Assembly: GCF_902706285.1 (NCBI RefSeq)
Contig: NZ_CACSKD010000002.1
Span: 434,001-498,000 of the forward strand
Source of the DNA: Rhizobium sp. 18055
GTDB lineage: Bacteria > Pseudomonadota > Alphaproteobacteria > Rhizobiales > Rhizobiaceae
Direction: 5' to 3'
Length of the DNA stretch: 64,000 nt
The position numbers and the translations under genes were made by a program. How positions within the stretch are numbered: the stretch's first letter is position 1; every line of letters begins with the position of its first letter. This document shows positions 19,308-27,564 of this stretch, in pieces. Under the pieces are notes generated by a model, which made no database searches, was not told where the DNA came from, and saw only the letters and a list, made by a program, of their open reading frames with translations.

Positions 19308-19922
19308 ATGTCTCTGGGTACGGGTATTTTTCTTTCGGCGCTCGTGCTGTCGCTCGTCATAATCTATTCCGTGACGCGAGATCGATGGAATTGGCGTCGG
19401 GTCGCGCTGTGGGGAACTCTCGGGCCGTTGGTCGTCCTGCTTATAGTCTCCGGAATTGGCTATGCCGTGTTTCGATGGCAGGATCAGCCAATGCCAATCG
19501 AAAGCTTTTTCGGTATTGCGCTCCGGTCATCCGAGCAAGACGTAATGTTCATGAAAGGCGAGCCCACCAAGAAGGAGCAAGACGGAACTTGGACATACGA
19601 GATCAAGGATAGCTCGGACGGTCGCTCCATTGCCGCCTATCAAGTGGGGTTTAGAGATCACAAAGTCCGATACATATTCTATGCGCCGAGCGGGTACGAT
19701 CCCAACAAAGAGTACCCTTTTGGCTTCTCCGACGGAACGCGGCTTGGTTTGGTAAACGGAAAGCTTGGTGAGCCATCGGACAAGAGTGAAAAACCAGATG
19801 GAAGTGCACGATTTTACTCTTATCGCGACTATAACGCCTTCTTCGGTTTCAGTAAGGGCGTCGTGGAGGTGTATGGAATTTACGATCCGGCTACAGGTCC
19901 GCTCAAATTTTCGTCGGACTGA
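19308..19922 (+). CDS. Unknown membrane-anchored protein
   Basis: A 204-residue protein. ATG 19308 is preceded by GGAGG; several earlier in-frame ATGs lack this. Two hydrophobic segments near the N-terminus (ILSALVLSLVIIY-like, then LVVLLIVSGIGYAVF) are followed by a soluble domain with YIFYAPSGYDPNKEYPFGF. The C-terminal part probably faces the periplasm. No family recognised. Confidence 0.65.
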   Translation: MSLGTGIFLSALVLSLVIIYSVTRDRWNWRRVALWGTLGPLVVLLIVSGIGYAVFRWQDQPMPIESFFGIALRSSEQDVMFMKGEPTKKEQDGTWTYEIKDSSDGRSIAAYQVGFRDHKVRYIFYAPSGYDPNKEYPFGFSDGTRLGLVNGKLGEPSDKSEKPDGSARFYSYRDYNAFFGFSKGVVEVYGIYDPATGPLKFSSD

Positions 19923-20059
19923 TCTTTCCTGTCGGCCCGCTTCCGCTTCAACTCATCCGCAACAAAAACCATTCTCGAACCACTCCAGGATCGTCGCGAT
20001 CTTATGCGCTCCCGATTGCTAGGAGTCTGGTGGTGACGCGACCTAATTGCGGAAATTTC

Positions 20060-20503
20060 CTAGGCAGGCTTGATCCAGCGCAGCGACCGCCGAACCCTGT
20101 CGATTTCTTCCGCCAGCCCGCGTATCGTTTCAACGCTTAGATGATGATGTAAACCATCGGGACCTACGCAGGCCGCCGCCGCGGTGTTGGCTTCCCACGG
20201 GTCCGCAGCGACAGATCGAATGCCGTGCGCGAGAAGATTCCGCACCCTGGCGACCTCCTCCACTTCGAGCAGGCAATTGCGAGGCGCGCCGTTTTCGGAC
20301 TTGCTGGCCATATCGAGCATATACGATCGCCAATGCGTGATCACGGCCCCTTTGGCCGATTGCTCTTGCAAACCAGCCTCTTTGAGGTGGCGGCGCATCT
20401 CGTTCTCGAGGAAACACCAATAGATTTGGACCTGCCCGATCTCGCAGGCAAGGTCACGCAATGTCGGGTTCGGGTAAGTATCGCTGTCCATGCTGCGAAG
20501 CAT
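20060..20503 (-). CDS. Unknown protein, helical
   Basis: A 147-residue protein with repeated helices and RNLLAHGI, a sequence often seen in small helical proteins of the HEPN-like kind (Rx4-6H with RNLLAH). I see this only as a resemblance. The start may be the ATG at 20491 (MDSDTYPN) rather than 20503. It lies immediately downstream of the imuA remnant, where imuB would be expected. Confidence 0.55.
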   Translation of the reverse strand: MLRSMDSDTYPNPTLRDLACEIGQVQIYWCFLENEMRRHLKEAGLQEQSAKGAVITHWRSYMLDMASKSENGAPRNCLLEVEEVARVRNLLAHGIRSVAADPWEANTAAAACVGPDGLHHHLSVETIRGLAEEIDRVRRSLRWIKPA

Positions 20504-20530
20504 ATAGAACTGGGGAAAGTCCGCCAGCCT

Positions 20531-21272
20531 CTATGCCATCCGCGAGATCATGGACAAAGCATCGGTCGCGCGGGCCATCCCGACGCGGCCGCTTCCGTCA
20601 CACGCGCTGATCTCCCATTCGGCGCTCTCGCCGGCCTTCACACGCATCAGCTCGGCCAGCCAGCGATGTCGCCCGACGCCTTCAACCGGGAGCAGCTCAG
20701 AGGGAAGCACGCTTATCCGCCATCTTGTCGTCGCTGCGGTCGGGTTGCCGAAGTCGTTTGCTTCCGTCTGCCTGCGCCAACGGCGAATGATCAGGCCCAT
20801 CGTGCCGGTCTTCTCGGCTGCGAGGTGCAGGCGGCGTGACGCTGTCATAGGAAGGCGCACCAGCTCGCCCACGACCGCACCAAGGCCGCCGAACGACAGA
20901 GCCTCTTCCATGGACGCCATGGATATCCTCTTCCTTGTCAGCTTCGACGAAGATCACTCGGTCCGCTTGTAGGCCGACCTGTACGAGCGCGGGGAAGAAC
21001 AGGTCCGGTCGGCTCAGACACCAAATGATCTTGCCCGTCGTCCTCGCCGCGACGCCTGCAACGAACAGTGCAGGCGCGGCCGCGTCCAACGTTCCAGCTC
21101 CTCCCCCGGCAACTTCGTGGATAGCCCCATAAGCGAGACCGCCGCCGGGCAAACGATTATCAATTTCCGGCACACCGAAAGAGAGACAGCCGGCTCGCCG
21201 CACTGCCTCTCCCTCGATCTTGGCGATGCGCTCACGAAGATCGTCGAGGACCGGATTGGGAGCATGCGTCAT
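20531..21272 (-). pseudogene. imuA: imuA (SOS mutagenesis), frameshifted
   Basis: The first frame encodes the RecA-like N-terminus of ImuA (LPGGGLAYGAIHEVAG, IWCLSRPDLFFPAL, RVIFVEADKEED), then goes out of frame. The second frame (from about 20920 down to 20531) continues with SMEEALSFGGLGAVVGE and ends in an intact-looking C-terminus. Removing one base at about 20920 (CATGG to CTGG on the minus strand, giving ILASMEEA) rejoins them. ImuA works with ImuB and DnaE2 in translesion synthesis, but neither partner follows here. A LexA box lies upstream. Confidence 0.85.
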
Positions 21273-21330
21273 CGATCACGATCCTTTCGCGCTTGGGAAT
21301 TGTGCTGGCAATGCCTTCGATAATCTTGAT

Positions 21331-21345
21331 GTTCATTCTTTGTTC
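21331..21345. promoter_or_regulatory. LexA (SOS) box of imuA
   Basis: GTTC, 7 bases, GTTC exactly matches the alphaproteobacterial LexA box. It is 60 bp upstream of the imuA start, where SOS control of imuA is expected. Confidence 0.8.
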
Positions 21346-21410
21346 CGATAAGCCACCGGAGTCAACATGCTCATGCCGGCATTCTAAAATGCTTATGACG
21401 AAAGGTTGGG

Positions 21411-21656
21411 ATGGCCAGGAATATGGCAGACGAGGCGAAGGTAACGACCCTGCGGTCACTCAAGGGGTCAGTCATCATCGTCGAGTGCCGGCGATGCAAA
21501 ATCCTCGGGTAGGTTGATCGCAAAGTCATCATCAAGCGTTTCAAAGCAAGCGCATCGGTCCTGCGCGTCAGGCGGGGACTTGTCGGCGTGTGCGACCGCA
21601 TGCGGTGCGATGACGGCGGCGACCGTTGCTCGGCCGTAGTGAAGGCGCGCTCGTAG
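21411..21656 (+). pseudogene. Small zinc-ribbon protein gene with in-frame stop
   Basis: An ATG at 21411 (GAAAGG upstream) opens a frame reading MARNMADEAKVTTLRSL and then VECRRCKILG. It is cut by TAG at 21510-21512 and then continues without another stop as VDRKVIIKRFKASASVLRVR...CDRMRCDDGGDRCS to TAG at 21654-21656. The CxxC pair before the stop and the Cys-rich end after it suggest one zinc-ribbon protein of about 80 residues. A single base change (for example GAG to TAG) would explain the break. Confidence 0.65.
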
Positions 21657-21684
21657 AGACCTCTCCGCTCGGGGGTAAACTGCT

Positions 21685-21945
21685 TCAATGCACGATCGTG
21701 ATCACCCCGACCCCGACCTCTTCCGCGGCTTTTATGAGCGCCCACCTAGCGAGTTCAGGGGCCACCTCTCCGAGCTTCGCGTCCAGACACGCCTTGATCG
21801 CCACAATGTAGGCTTCACCGTCTTCGTCGGGCCAGAGGTTCAGTAGGACCGTCGCCATGTCATCAAGCGTCTTGATCTTGTACGCCTCGCGGTCCTCCAG
21901 CACCAACATCAGCGTCGAAAACTCGTGCGAGCTGTCCCGATTCAT
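21685..21945 (-). CDS. DUF982 domain protein
   Basis: An 86-residue protein with the DUF982 pattern: a variable start, then IKTLDDMATVLLNLWPDEDGEAYIVAIKACLDAKLG and a helical end. DUF982 proteins are small, abundant in Rhizobiales replicons and of unknown function. It is divergent from the ku genes. Confidence 0.75.
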   Translation of the reverse strand: MNRDSSHEFSTLMLVLEDREAYKIKTLDDMATVLLNLWPDEDGEAYIVAIKACLDAKLGEVAPELARWALIKAAEEVGVGVITIVH

Positions 21946-22142
21946 GACACCTGTCCTCCAATCCCTTTACAGAATGGAAACCGTGCAAGAACCGTTCCTG
22001 GTCGTGTGCGAAACCCGAAACCACGGCTGACGATGTGATTCATGAAGTGCGGCCAACCCGTTGAAAATTGATTCGTTTCGACTCGGAACGAATCGCGTCC
22101 GTAACGATTGAGTCGCGAATCAGTGAGTCGGAGTACAGCGTC

Positions 22143-23048
22143 ATGGCAGCCCACAGAGCGCAGTGGAAAGGCTTCATCAAATTCGGCGAGGTTTCGTGCG
22201 GGGTCGGTCTCTACACTGCGGCAAGCACGTCGGACCGCATTACGTTCAACACGATCAACAAAGCGACCGGAAACCGGGTAAATCGCGTTTTCGTGGATAG
22301 TGAGACAGATGAAGCCGTGTCGCGCGAAGCCCAGACCAAGGGCTTCGAGATCGAGAACGGCCAATACATCATCATCGATCCAGAAGAAGTCGCCTCGACA
22401 ATACCCGAGAGCAACAAGACGCTTGAGATCGAGACCTTCATCCCCTGCTCCCAGATCGACGATGTCTATTTCGACAAGCCGTATTACTTGGTCCCAACCG
22501 ACGGGGTGTCAGGTGACGCCTTCGCCGCCCTGCGTGACGGCATGCAGAAATCTAAGGTCGCGGCCATCGCTCGCACGGTCCTCTTTCGTCGGGTACGCAG
22601 CGTGCTGATCCGCCCCCACGGTAAGGGGCTGATCGCCACGACCCTGAACTACGACTACGAAGTCCGGTCATCTGAGAAGGCATTCGAGGAAATCCCCAAG
22701 CTCCGTATCAAGGGCGAGATGCTCGAACTCGCCAAGCATATCATCGCCACCAAAAAGGGGTCTTTCGATCCAGCCGAGTTTGACGATCGCTACGAGGCCG
22801 CGCTCGCCGACCTGGTGAAGGCAAAGATCGAAGGCAAGTCGCTGCCCAAGCGCAAGGAGGTCAAGGTATCCAAGCCGAACGACCTGCTCGCGGCTCTTCG
22901 TGAAAGCGCCGGCATGATGGCAACCGCTGCTAAACCAAAACGCATTGCCGCCAATGCCAATACTGGCACGGTAAGGCAGCGCGCCGCGCGCGGAGCGGCT
23001 GGAAAGGCCGCCTCCTCGAAGGCTGCTCCGCAGCGCAAAGCGGGTTGA
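22143..23048 (+). CDS. Ku-like DNA end-binding protein (copy 1)
   Basis: A 301-residue bacterial Ku with the beta-barrel core (AQWKGFIKFGEVSCGVGLYTA, FIPCSQIDDVYFDKPYYLVPT) and a basic C-terminal tail rich in Lys, Arg and Ala. Ku homodimers bind double-strand ends and recruit LigD for end joining. The start is ATG 22143 with GGAG upstream. It is followed 11 bp later by a second ku. No ligD is in the window, so a ligase elsewhere must be used. An 8-bp hairpin (22070-22077 / 22087-22094) lies upstream. Confidence 0.93.
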   Translation: MAAHRAQWKGFIKFGEVSCGVGLYTAASTSDRITFNTINKATGNRVNRVFVDSETDEAVSREAQTKGFEIENGQYIIIDPEEVASTIPESNKTLEIETFIPCSQIDDVYFDKPYYLVPTDGVSGDAFAALRDGMQKSKVAAIARTVLFRRVRSVLIRPHGKGLIATTLNYDYEVRSSEKAFEEIPKLRIKGEMLELAKHIIATKKGSFDPAEFDDRYEAALADLVKAKIEGKSLPKRKEVKVSKPNDLLAALRESAGMMATAAKPKRIAANANTGTVRQRAARGAAGKAASSKAAPQRKAG

Positions 23049-23059
23049 GGAGATAGACA

Positions 23060-23869
23060 ATGCCGAGACCATACTGGAAAGGCTATCTCAAGCTGTCACT
23101 CGTCACCTGCCCCGTGGCGATGGCTCCTGCGACGAGCGAGAGCGAAAAGGTCCGTTTTCACACACTGAACAAGGAAACCGGCAACCGCGTCGTCTCCCAG
23201 TACTTCGACTCCGTCACGGGCAAGCCCGTGACGGACGATAACGAGGCAAAGGGCTATGCCCGCGGCGAGAACGACTACATCATCCTGACCGATGACGATC
23301 TGGATGCCGTGGCGCTGGACACGGTCAAGACCATCGACATCGACAAGTTCGTCCCCCGTGACAGCATCGAGTGGGTATATCTGGAGAAGCCCCACTACCT
23401 GACGCCGGACGATCCGGTCGGCCACGAGGCTTTCGCTGTCATCCGTGATGCCATGGCCGCGGATAACGTTCTCGGCGTGTCACGCTTGGTGATCGGTCGG
23501 CGCGAGCGTGCAGTTGTTTTGGAACCACGTGGAGAAGGCATTGTCCTCTGGACGTTGCGGTTCGGCGACGAGGTACGGCCCGAGGAAAGCTATTTTGACG
23601 ACATTCACGACAAAGCCGACCCCGACCTCGTGCCGCTCGTGCAGCAGCTGATCAAGCAGAACACCTCGAAATGGTCGCCGACGATGGTCTCAGACCCGAT
23701 TCAGGAAAGTCTGCTCAAGATCATCGCCGAGAAGAAGAAGGCACTGAAGCCGCCGAAAAAGACCGGCGCGAAATCGGAAAAAGCTGCGGCTTCGAACGTC
23801 GTCAATATCATGGATGCGCTGAGGAAGAGCGTCGAAGCCGATCTCAAGGGGCGTAAGAAGGCCGGGTGA
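23060..23869 (+). CDS. Ku-like DNA end-binding protein (copy 2)
   Basis: A 269-residue Ku paralogue (PYWKGYLKLSLVTCPVAM, FVPRDSIEWVYLEKPHYL, YFDDIHDKADPDLVPLV) with a Lys-rich tail. GAGGAG precedes the ATG. It differs strongly from copy 1, so this is an ancient paralogous pair, as in other rhizobia with several ku genes. The two proteins may form a heterodimer. Confidence 0.93.
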   Translation: MPRPYWKGYLKLSLVTCPVAMAPATSESEKVRFHTLNKETGNRVVSQYFDSVTGKPVTDDNEAKGYARGENDYIILTDDDLDAVALDTVKTIDIDKFVPRDSIEWVYLEKPHYLTPDDPVGHEAFAVIRDAMAADNVLGVSRLVIGRRERAVVLEPRGEGIVLWTLRFGDEVRPEESYFDDIHDKADPDLVPLVQQLIKQNTSKWSPTMVSDPIQESLLKIIAEKKKALKPPKKTGAKSEKAAASNVVNIMDALRKSVEADLKGRKKAG

Positions 23870-23908
23870 ATGGTACCTGGTCGGCGGGTTCCATGCTATG
23901 ACGTCGCC

Positions 23909-24085
23909 ATGGAAAAGAGCGATCGCGAAAACCCCAAAGCGTCATCCCCGCCGAAATCGGTCGGGGGCAACTCGCTTGGCGCGGCGCTAGACAAGATCGG
24001 GTTCGTGCCGGCGGCCAAACGCCTGGTTATTCGGACTTCACCCCGTTCTGCTCGACCTCATATCAATCGATCCCCGAAAGCCTGA
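23909..24085 (+). CDS. Possible small protein
   Basis: A 58-residue frame starting MEKSDRENPKASSPP and containing LGAALDKIGFVPAAKRLVI. There is no clear ribosome site. The mid-part looks protein-like, the last third does not. It may be a truncated gene or chance. Confidence 0.25.
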   Translation: MEKSDRENPKASSPPKSVGGNSLGAALDKIGFVPAAKRLVIRTSPRSARPHINRSPKA

Positions 24086-24166
24086 TCCGTTTGGCGTCGA
24101 GTGTTGCTCTCTCGCTATAGCGCATCGACCCGCAACCGATAGGTTGAGTGCACCTGGGGGTACGAT

Positions 24167-24403
24167 ATGGCAAAGACCGACTGGCCGAGAGAGCCTATAA
24201 CCGCGGACACGATGCAGGTACTCGACCGCATCCTCTCCGAGTGGTGCGCGGAGCATTCTTGCGATAAAAGCAGTGACGAAGGTCAGGTCACAGCGAGGAT
24301 GCTGGTCGATTGGTTCGAGTTCGGTATCCACGACGAGCAGGAGCTGGCGCGCCTTTTGCGCGACAAGGCGATGATGGACCTCAAGACACCCGAGAAGCCC
24401 TGA
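24167..24403 (+). CDS. Unknown small protein
   Basis: A 78-residue acidic, helical protein (MQVLDRILSEWCAEHSC, FGIHDEQELARLLRDKAMM) with GGGGG upstream of its ATG. Similar small proteins occur scattered through rhizobial genomes, but I cannot name a function. The next gene starts 3 bp later, so they are probably co-transcribed. Confidence 0.65.
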   Translation: MAKTDWPREPITADTMQVLDRILSEWCAEHSCDKSSDEGQVTARMLVDWFEFGIHDEQELARLLRDKAMMDLKTPEKP

Positions 24404-24405
24404 CC

Positions 24406-25071
24406 GTGAAAGCAGACCTTCTTTCTTTGGTTCTAGTGATCGCCGCAACGCTGGCTGGCTTTCCGGCGCATGCGCAGTCCCCGCAGCTCGATGTCATGCT
24501 GGACAGGATCGCCGGCACGCTGGACGTATCGAGCATGCCATATATGAAGGAAGGCAAGCTGTCGGGCTGCCAACTCGTATTCGATGCCATGGTCCGCGAC
24601 TACTCCTATAGGCAAGGGCGTTTCATCAAGGTGTCCGGCGCGATCGGGGTAATGCACAGTGGCGGCCCGGAAACTCCAATCGGAACCATAGTGAAAGTTG
24701 TGGTCAGCGAGATCGCCGAGGCGAACGGTAGTCTCGCTTCGACCCCGTCTCCCCCTACCCGCGCCTACCTGATTGGTCCTGATTACACCACCAATCTGGA
24801 CAGCCTTGTCAGTGCGGCTCAGTCGGACGTTCCAGGAGGTCTGTTTTCGATCTTCCAGATCAATCCAACGCTGGCGATGGTTATCGGATCGATGAAGACG
24901 CGCAAGATTACGGTAGCCTTCAACCAGATGGGTGGCAGCTCCGACATCAGGCTCCCTCTCGATCTCGATGTCGTCGCCACCGACGAAAACGGACAGCGCC
25001 AACGAAGCGAGCAGATCGTAGAGGATTTTGCCGGCTGCCTGGGAGCAATCGGCAAGCAGCTCTCAAAGTAG
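24406..25071 (+). CDS. Unknown secreted protein
   Basis: A 221-residue protein starting with GTG at 24406. The N-terminus is a Sec signal peptide (LLSLVLVIAATLAGFPAHAQS, cleavage after AHA). The mature domain has one Cys in LSGCQLVF and one in FAGCLGAIG, which could form a disulfide. No family recognised. An 8-bp hairpin follows at 25085-25107. Confidence 0.7.
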   Translation: MKADLLSLVLVIAATLAGFPAHAQSPQLDVMLDRIAGTLDVSSMPYMKEGKLSGCQLVFDAMVRDYSYRQGRFIKVSGAIGVMHSGGPETPIGTIVKVVVSEIAEANGSLASTPSPPTRAYLIGPDYTTNLDSLVSAAQSDVPGGLFSIFQINPTLAMVIGSMKTRKITVAFNQMGGSSDIRLPLDLDVVATDENGQRQRSEQIVEDFAGCLGAIGKQLSK

Positions 25072-25106
25072 CAGGACTGACAAAGGTTTACGGACGGCTC
25101 GTAAAC

Positions 25107-26012
25107 CTATGCCGAAGGACCTTGACTCAATTGGGGTAGTGTCTGCATCGACAGGTTGGGTGTCGGCTCGAAATCATGATCGGTTTTCAAAGCCAAAAGC
25201 CGAACTTCCTCATCTACGATGCACTTTTTGCCTTGAGCCATCCTGACAAGAGTGGAGGCAACGCTTGGAAGGCGAACAAACCTTAGCGCGTCGTGCGACG
25301 TCAGGACACCGTTTACAGTGCGGGGAGCCATGCTGATAAGATCGAATAGGCCTCCATCGTGCACAATGCTGTTCATCACCCCGGTTTCCCGCAAACTCGC
25401 TTGAAATGATCCGAACTCCGCGTCGAGGTCGAGATCAGAGCATTTAACGAGGATAACGCCATCGCGTACATCGATCCGGGTATAGTCCCCCAGGTCGAAA
25501 CTCGGGTCGTAGAGGCCCTGCATGCGCTTTGACGCAAGAAGGTCACCGCTATCGAGACGTTGCTGGATGATCGCCTCCGCCTCCCAAGCCGATATACCGT
25601 GTTCTGGCGCAATCTCGTCAGCGAAAATTGGGATGTAAAGCTCCAGGAGATCGCAGAGTGTGACGATATCGCCGTCGCACACCTTCTTCACTCCTACGAT
25701 CTGCGCGAAAATGCGGCGGATTTCCTCACAGTGGGTTTCGTCGCTGATGCGATCTAGGCGATCGTGAAACGCTGTAAGCAGATCATGGGCGTCAATTTCA
25801 CCAGGATGAGATCGGACCGCGCCACGACCGAAATCGTGATGGTGCTTGCCTCTATTCCATGAAATCCATTCCGCTTCACCGATTGACATACCGCGTACCC
25901 AGCCGAGCACGGCCTCGGCGATGGGTTCAAGAAACCGCTGTGCGCCTTCCAATACCGTTTCGGCGGCGAATTCCCGGTAGATAGGTGCGGTGAAAGTTAG
26001 TTGGTTGGTCAT
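25107..26012 (-). CDS. Unknown fourth gene of the CBASS operon
   Basis: A 301-residue soluble protein, 38 bp downstream of capV on the same strand, with AAGGGGAATG before its ATG. The N-terminal half carries several His and Trp residues (AEWISWNRGKHHHDFGRG, CDGDIVTLCDLLELYIPIF). The C-terminal half resembles a beta-rich binding domain (YTRIDVRDGVILVKCSDLDLD). I find no known effector, nuclease or membrane signature. Position suggests an accessory or second effector of the CBASS system, or a passenger gene. Confidence 0.7.
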   Translation of the reverse strand: MTNQLTFTAPIYREFAAETVLEGAQRFLEPIAEAVLGWVRGMSIGEAEWISWNRGKHHHDFGRGAVRSHPGEIDAHDLLTAFHDRLDRISDETHCEEIRRIFAQIVGVKKVCDGDIVTLCDLLELYIPIFADEIAPEHGISAWEAEAIIQQRLDSGDLLASKRMQGLYDPSFDLGDYTRIDVRDGVILVKCSDLDLDAEFGSFQASLRETGVMNSIVHDGGLFDLISMAPRTVNGVLTSHDALRFVRLPSVASTLVRMAQGKKCIVDEEVRLLALKTDHDFEPTPNLSMQTLPQLSQGPSA

Positions 26013-26050
26013 CCCGTCATTCCCCTTGTTGTCATTGGTTTGTCTCTAAA

Positions 26051-27097
26051 TTACTGGTGAGGGCAGCGGACAAATTCGTCCACTCGGTCGCCCAAGAACA
26101 TCTGCTTGATGAGCTGGCCGTTGGATTCTGCATGGGCACGGGCAAAGTTGGGCAGTTCCGCCTTGGCACGCGTGACGTCGTCGAGGTCAATGTGCTTTTC
26201 CCGCTCGTCCATATCGACGCGGATAACGTTCGGCTTGCCGACGAGCAGAAAGGCTTGGCCGAGGGCGTTTTTGGACTGCGCGCGCGCCGCCAACCGAAAC
26301 AGCAGCGGCACCTGCGTGGAGACACCCCAGTCGATTTTGCCGCCTGACAAGTGGCGTTTCGCAAGCTCAACCGTCTCGTCGCCAGTGCCTATAGACAGAA
26401 TGCGAATATTTTCGCGGGGGACGTCATAGCAGGCAAGAACATCGACGAGCGCCTCCATAATCGGATTGTTCGCCCAGATGCCGCCGTCGAGCATCTGGTA
26501 GCCATGGTTTTCCACGGCGGCGAAATACGAGGGTGCGGCCGCTGTATGCTGGGCGATGTCCACGAGCGCTTTGTGCCGGTCCTTCTGGTAGTCGGGATGA
26601 TGCGGGGTCTTGTAAAGGAAAGGCTCACCGTACTCACCTTCGAACGACGGAATGACGACCCGCGTTTTCGCGCCGTCGAGAACATCCTGACCGAAGACCC
26701 GGAGAAGCTCGCTTTGCAATGTCGCGCGCTCGTATTTTGAAGACCGCATCGAGCGCCACCACTTCAACCATCGCGTCATCTTCCGTGGCTTCGGAAAGAT
26801 GAACTCGCCGCGCTCGTCGTAGATTGCCGAGATTTCTTTTGCCGTTTTGCCGTGAGCAAGGCCGAGGGCGATGATGCCACCCGTTGACGTGCCGGCCACC
26901 AGGTCGAAATAGCTCGCGATCGAAGCCCCGCCAAGATACCTGCGCTCGATCTCGGCGAGGTATGCCGCCGGAAAAAGGCCTCGGATGCCACCACCATCAA
27001 TCGTGAGGATGCGAAACAGACGACCCTTCGGCCACGGCAGCTTCACACGAGTATGCTCGATCGTTCCATCGGAACGTCTGGGGGGAATGTAGTTCAT
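26051..27097 (-). CDS. capV: CBASS patatin-like phospholipase effector
   Basis: A 348-residue patatin: oxyanion loop GGGIRG at 35-40, nucleophile Ser71 in GTSTGG, and catalytic Asp204 in DGGIWANNP. In CBASS, CapV is switched on by a cyclic dinucleotide and degrades the inner membrane, killing the infected cell. It overlaps the E2-like gene by 4 bp. Confidence 0.92.
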   Translation of the reverse strand: MNYIPPRRSDGTIEHTRVKLPWPKGRLFRILTIDGGGIRGLFPAAYLAEIERRYLGGASIASYFDLVAGTSTGGIIALGLAHGKTAKEISAIYDERGEFIFPKPRKMTRWLKWWRSMRSSKYERATLQSELLRVFGQDVLDGAKTRVVIPSFEGEYGEPFLYKTPHHPDYQKDRHKALVDIAQHTAAAPSYFAAVENHGYQMLDGGIWANNPIMEALVDVLACYDVPRENIRILSIGTGDETVELAKRHLSGGKIDWGVSTQVPLLFRLAARAQSKNALGQAFLLVGKPNVIRVDMDEREKHIDLDDVTRAKAELPNFARAHAESNGQLIKQMFLGDRVDEFVRCPHQ

Positions 27098-27564
27098 TGC
27101 GCCTGCTCCAAATTGAAGGACATTCCGATTGCTTCGGTCACGTGGTTACCGCCACCGTGCCAGACACCCGTCAGCAGCCAGTCCTCGTAACAAACCAGCC
27201 AGTCCAGGGTCCAAGGAACAATCTTTTTCGAGATCGACATCCAGCCCGTCCACTCAGCCCGCCGAGGATCAAATAGGCAAAGATACGGATCGGTATCTCG
27301 ATGATAGACGTGCGGCAGGCTGCCTTCGGAATTACCCGGAAGCCTTGTCAATTTGGGCGACACCACACGCACCATCGGACCTGTGATCACCCTATCCATC
27401 GAATATGCGATCTCGATCAGGTAGCTGTTGATTCCAGGTCGGACGTTGCCACGCCAAACGACGCGCTGGCGTTTGGGTTCGAAGAGTACGGTGCGAAATT
27501 TCGGCCAGTCCTGTCGAAGCTCAGCGTCCTGCTCGCGGATGGTCAATGGAAGGACCCCGCTCAT
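27094..27564 (-). CDS. E2-like protein of type II-short CBASS
   Basis: A 156-residue protein with the compact E2 pattern: LPHVYH, a Cys at 96 in DPYLCLFDP that fits the catalytic position, WTGWMSISKKIVPWTLDWL and WHGGG near the end. In type II-short CBASS a stand-alone E2-like protein without E1 or JAB partners acts on the nucleotidyltransferase C-terminus. Position between CD-NTase and CapV, with 4-bp overlaps on both sides, is the expected order. Confidence 0.82.
   Translation of the reverse strand: MSGVLPLTIREQDAELRQDWPKFRTVLFEPKRQRVVWRGNVRPGINSYLIEIAYSMDRVITGPMVRVVSPKLTRLPGNSEGSLPHVYHRDTDPYLCLFDPRRAEWTGWMSISKKIVPWTLDWLVCYEDWLLTGVWHGGGNHVTEAIGMSFNLEQAQ

Noticed and set aside
21371..21745. 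124-codon minus-strand frame between imuA and DUF982
   Set aside because: Arg/Ser-rich shadow; the plus strand holds the interrupted zinc-ribbon gene.
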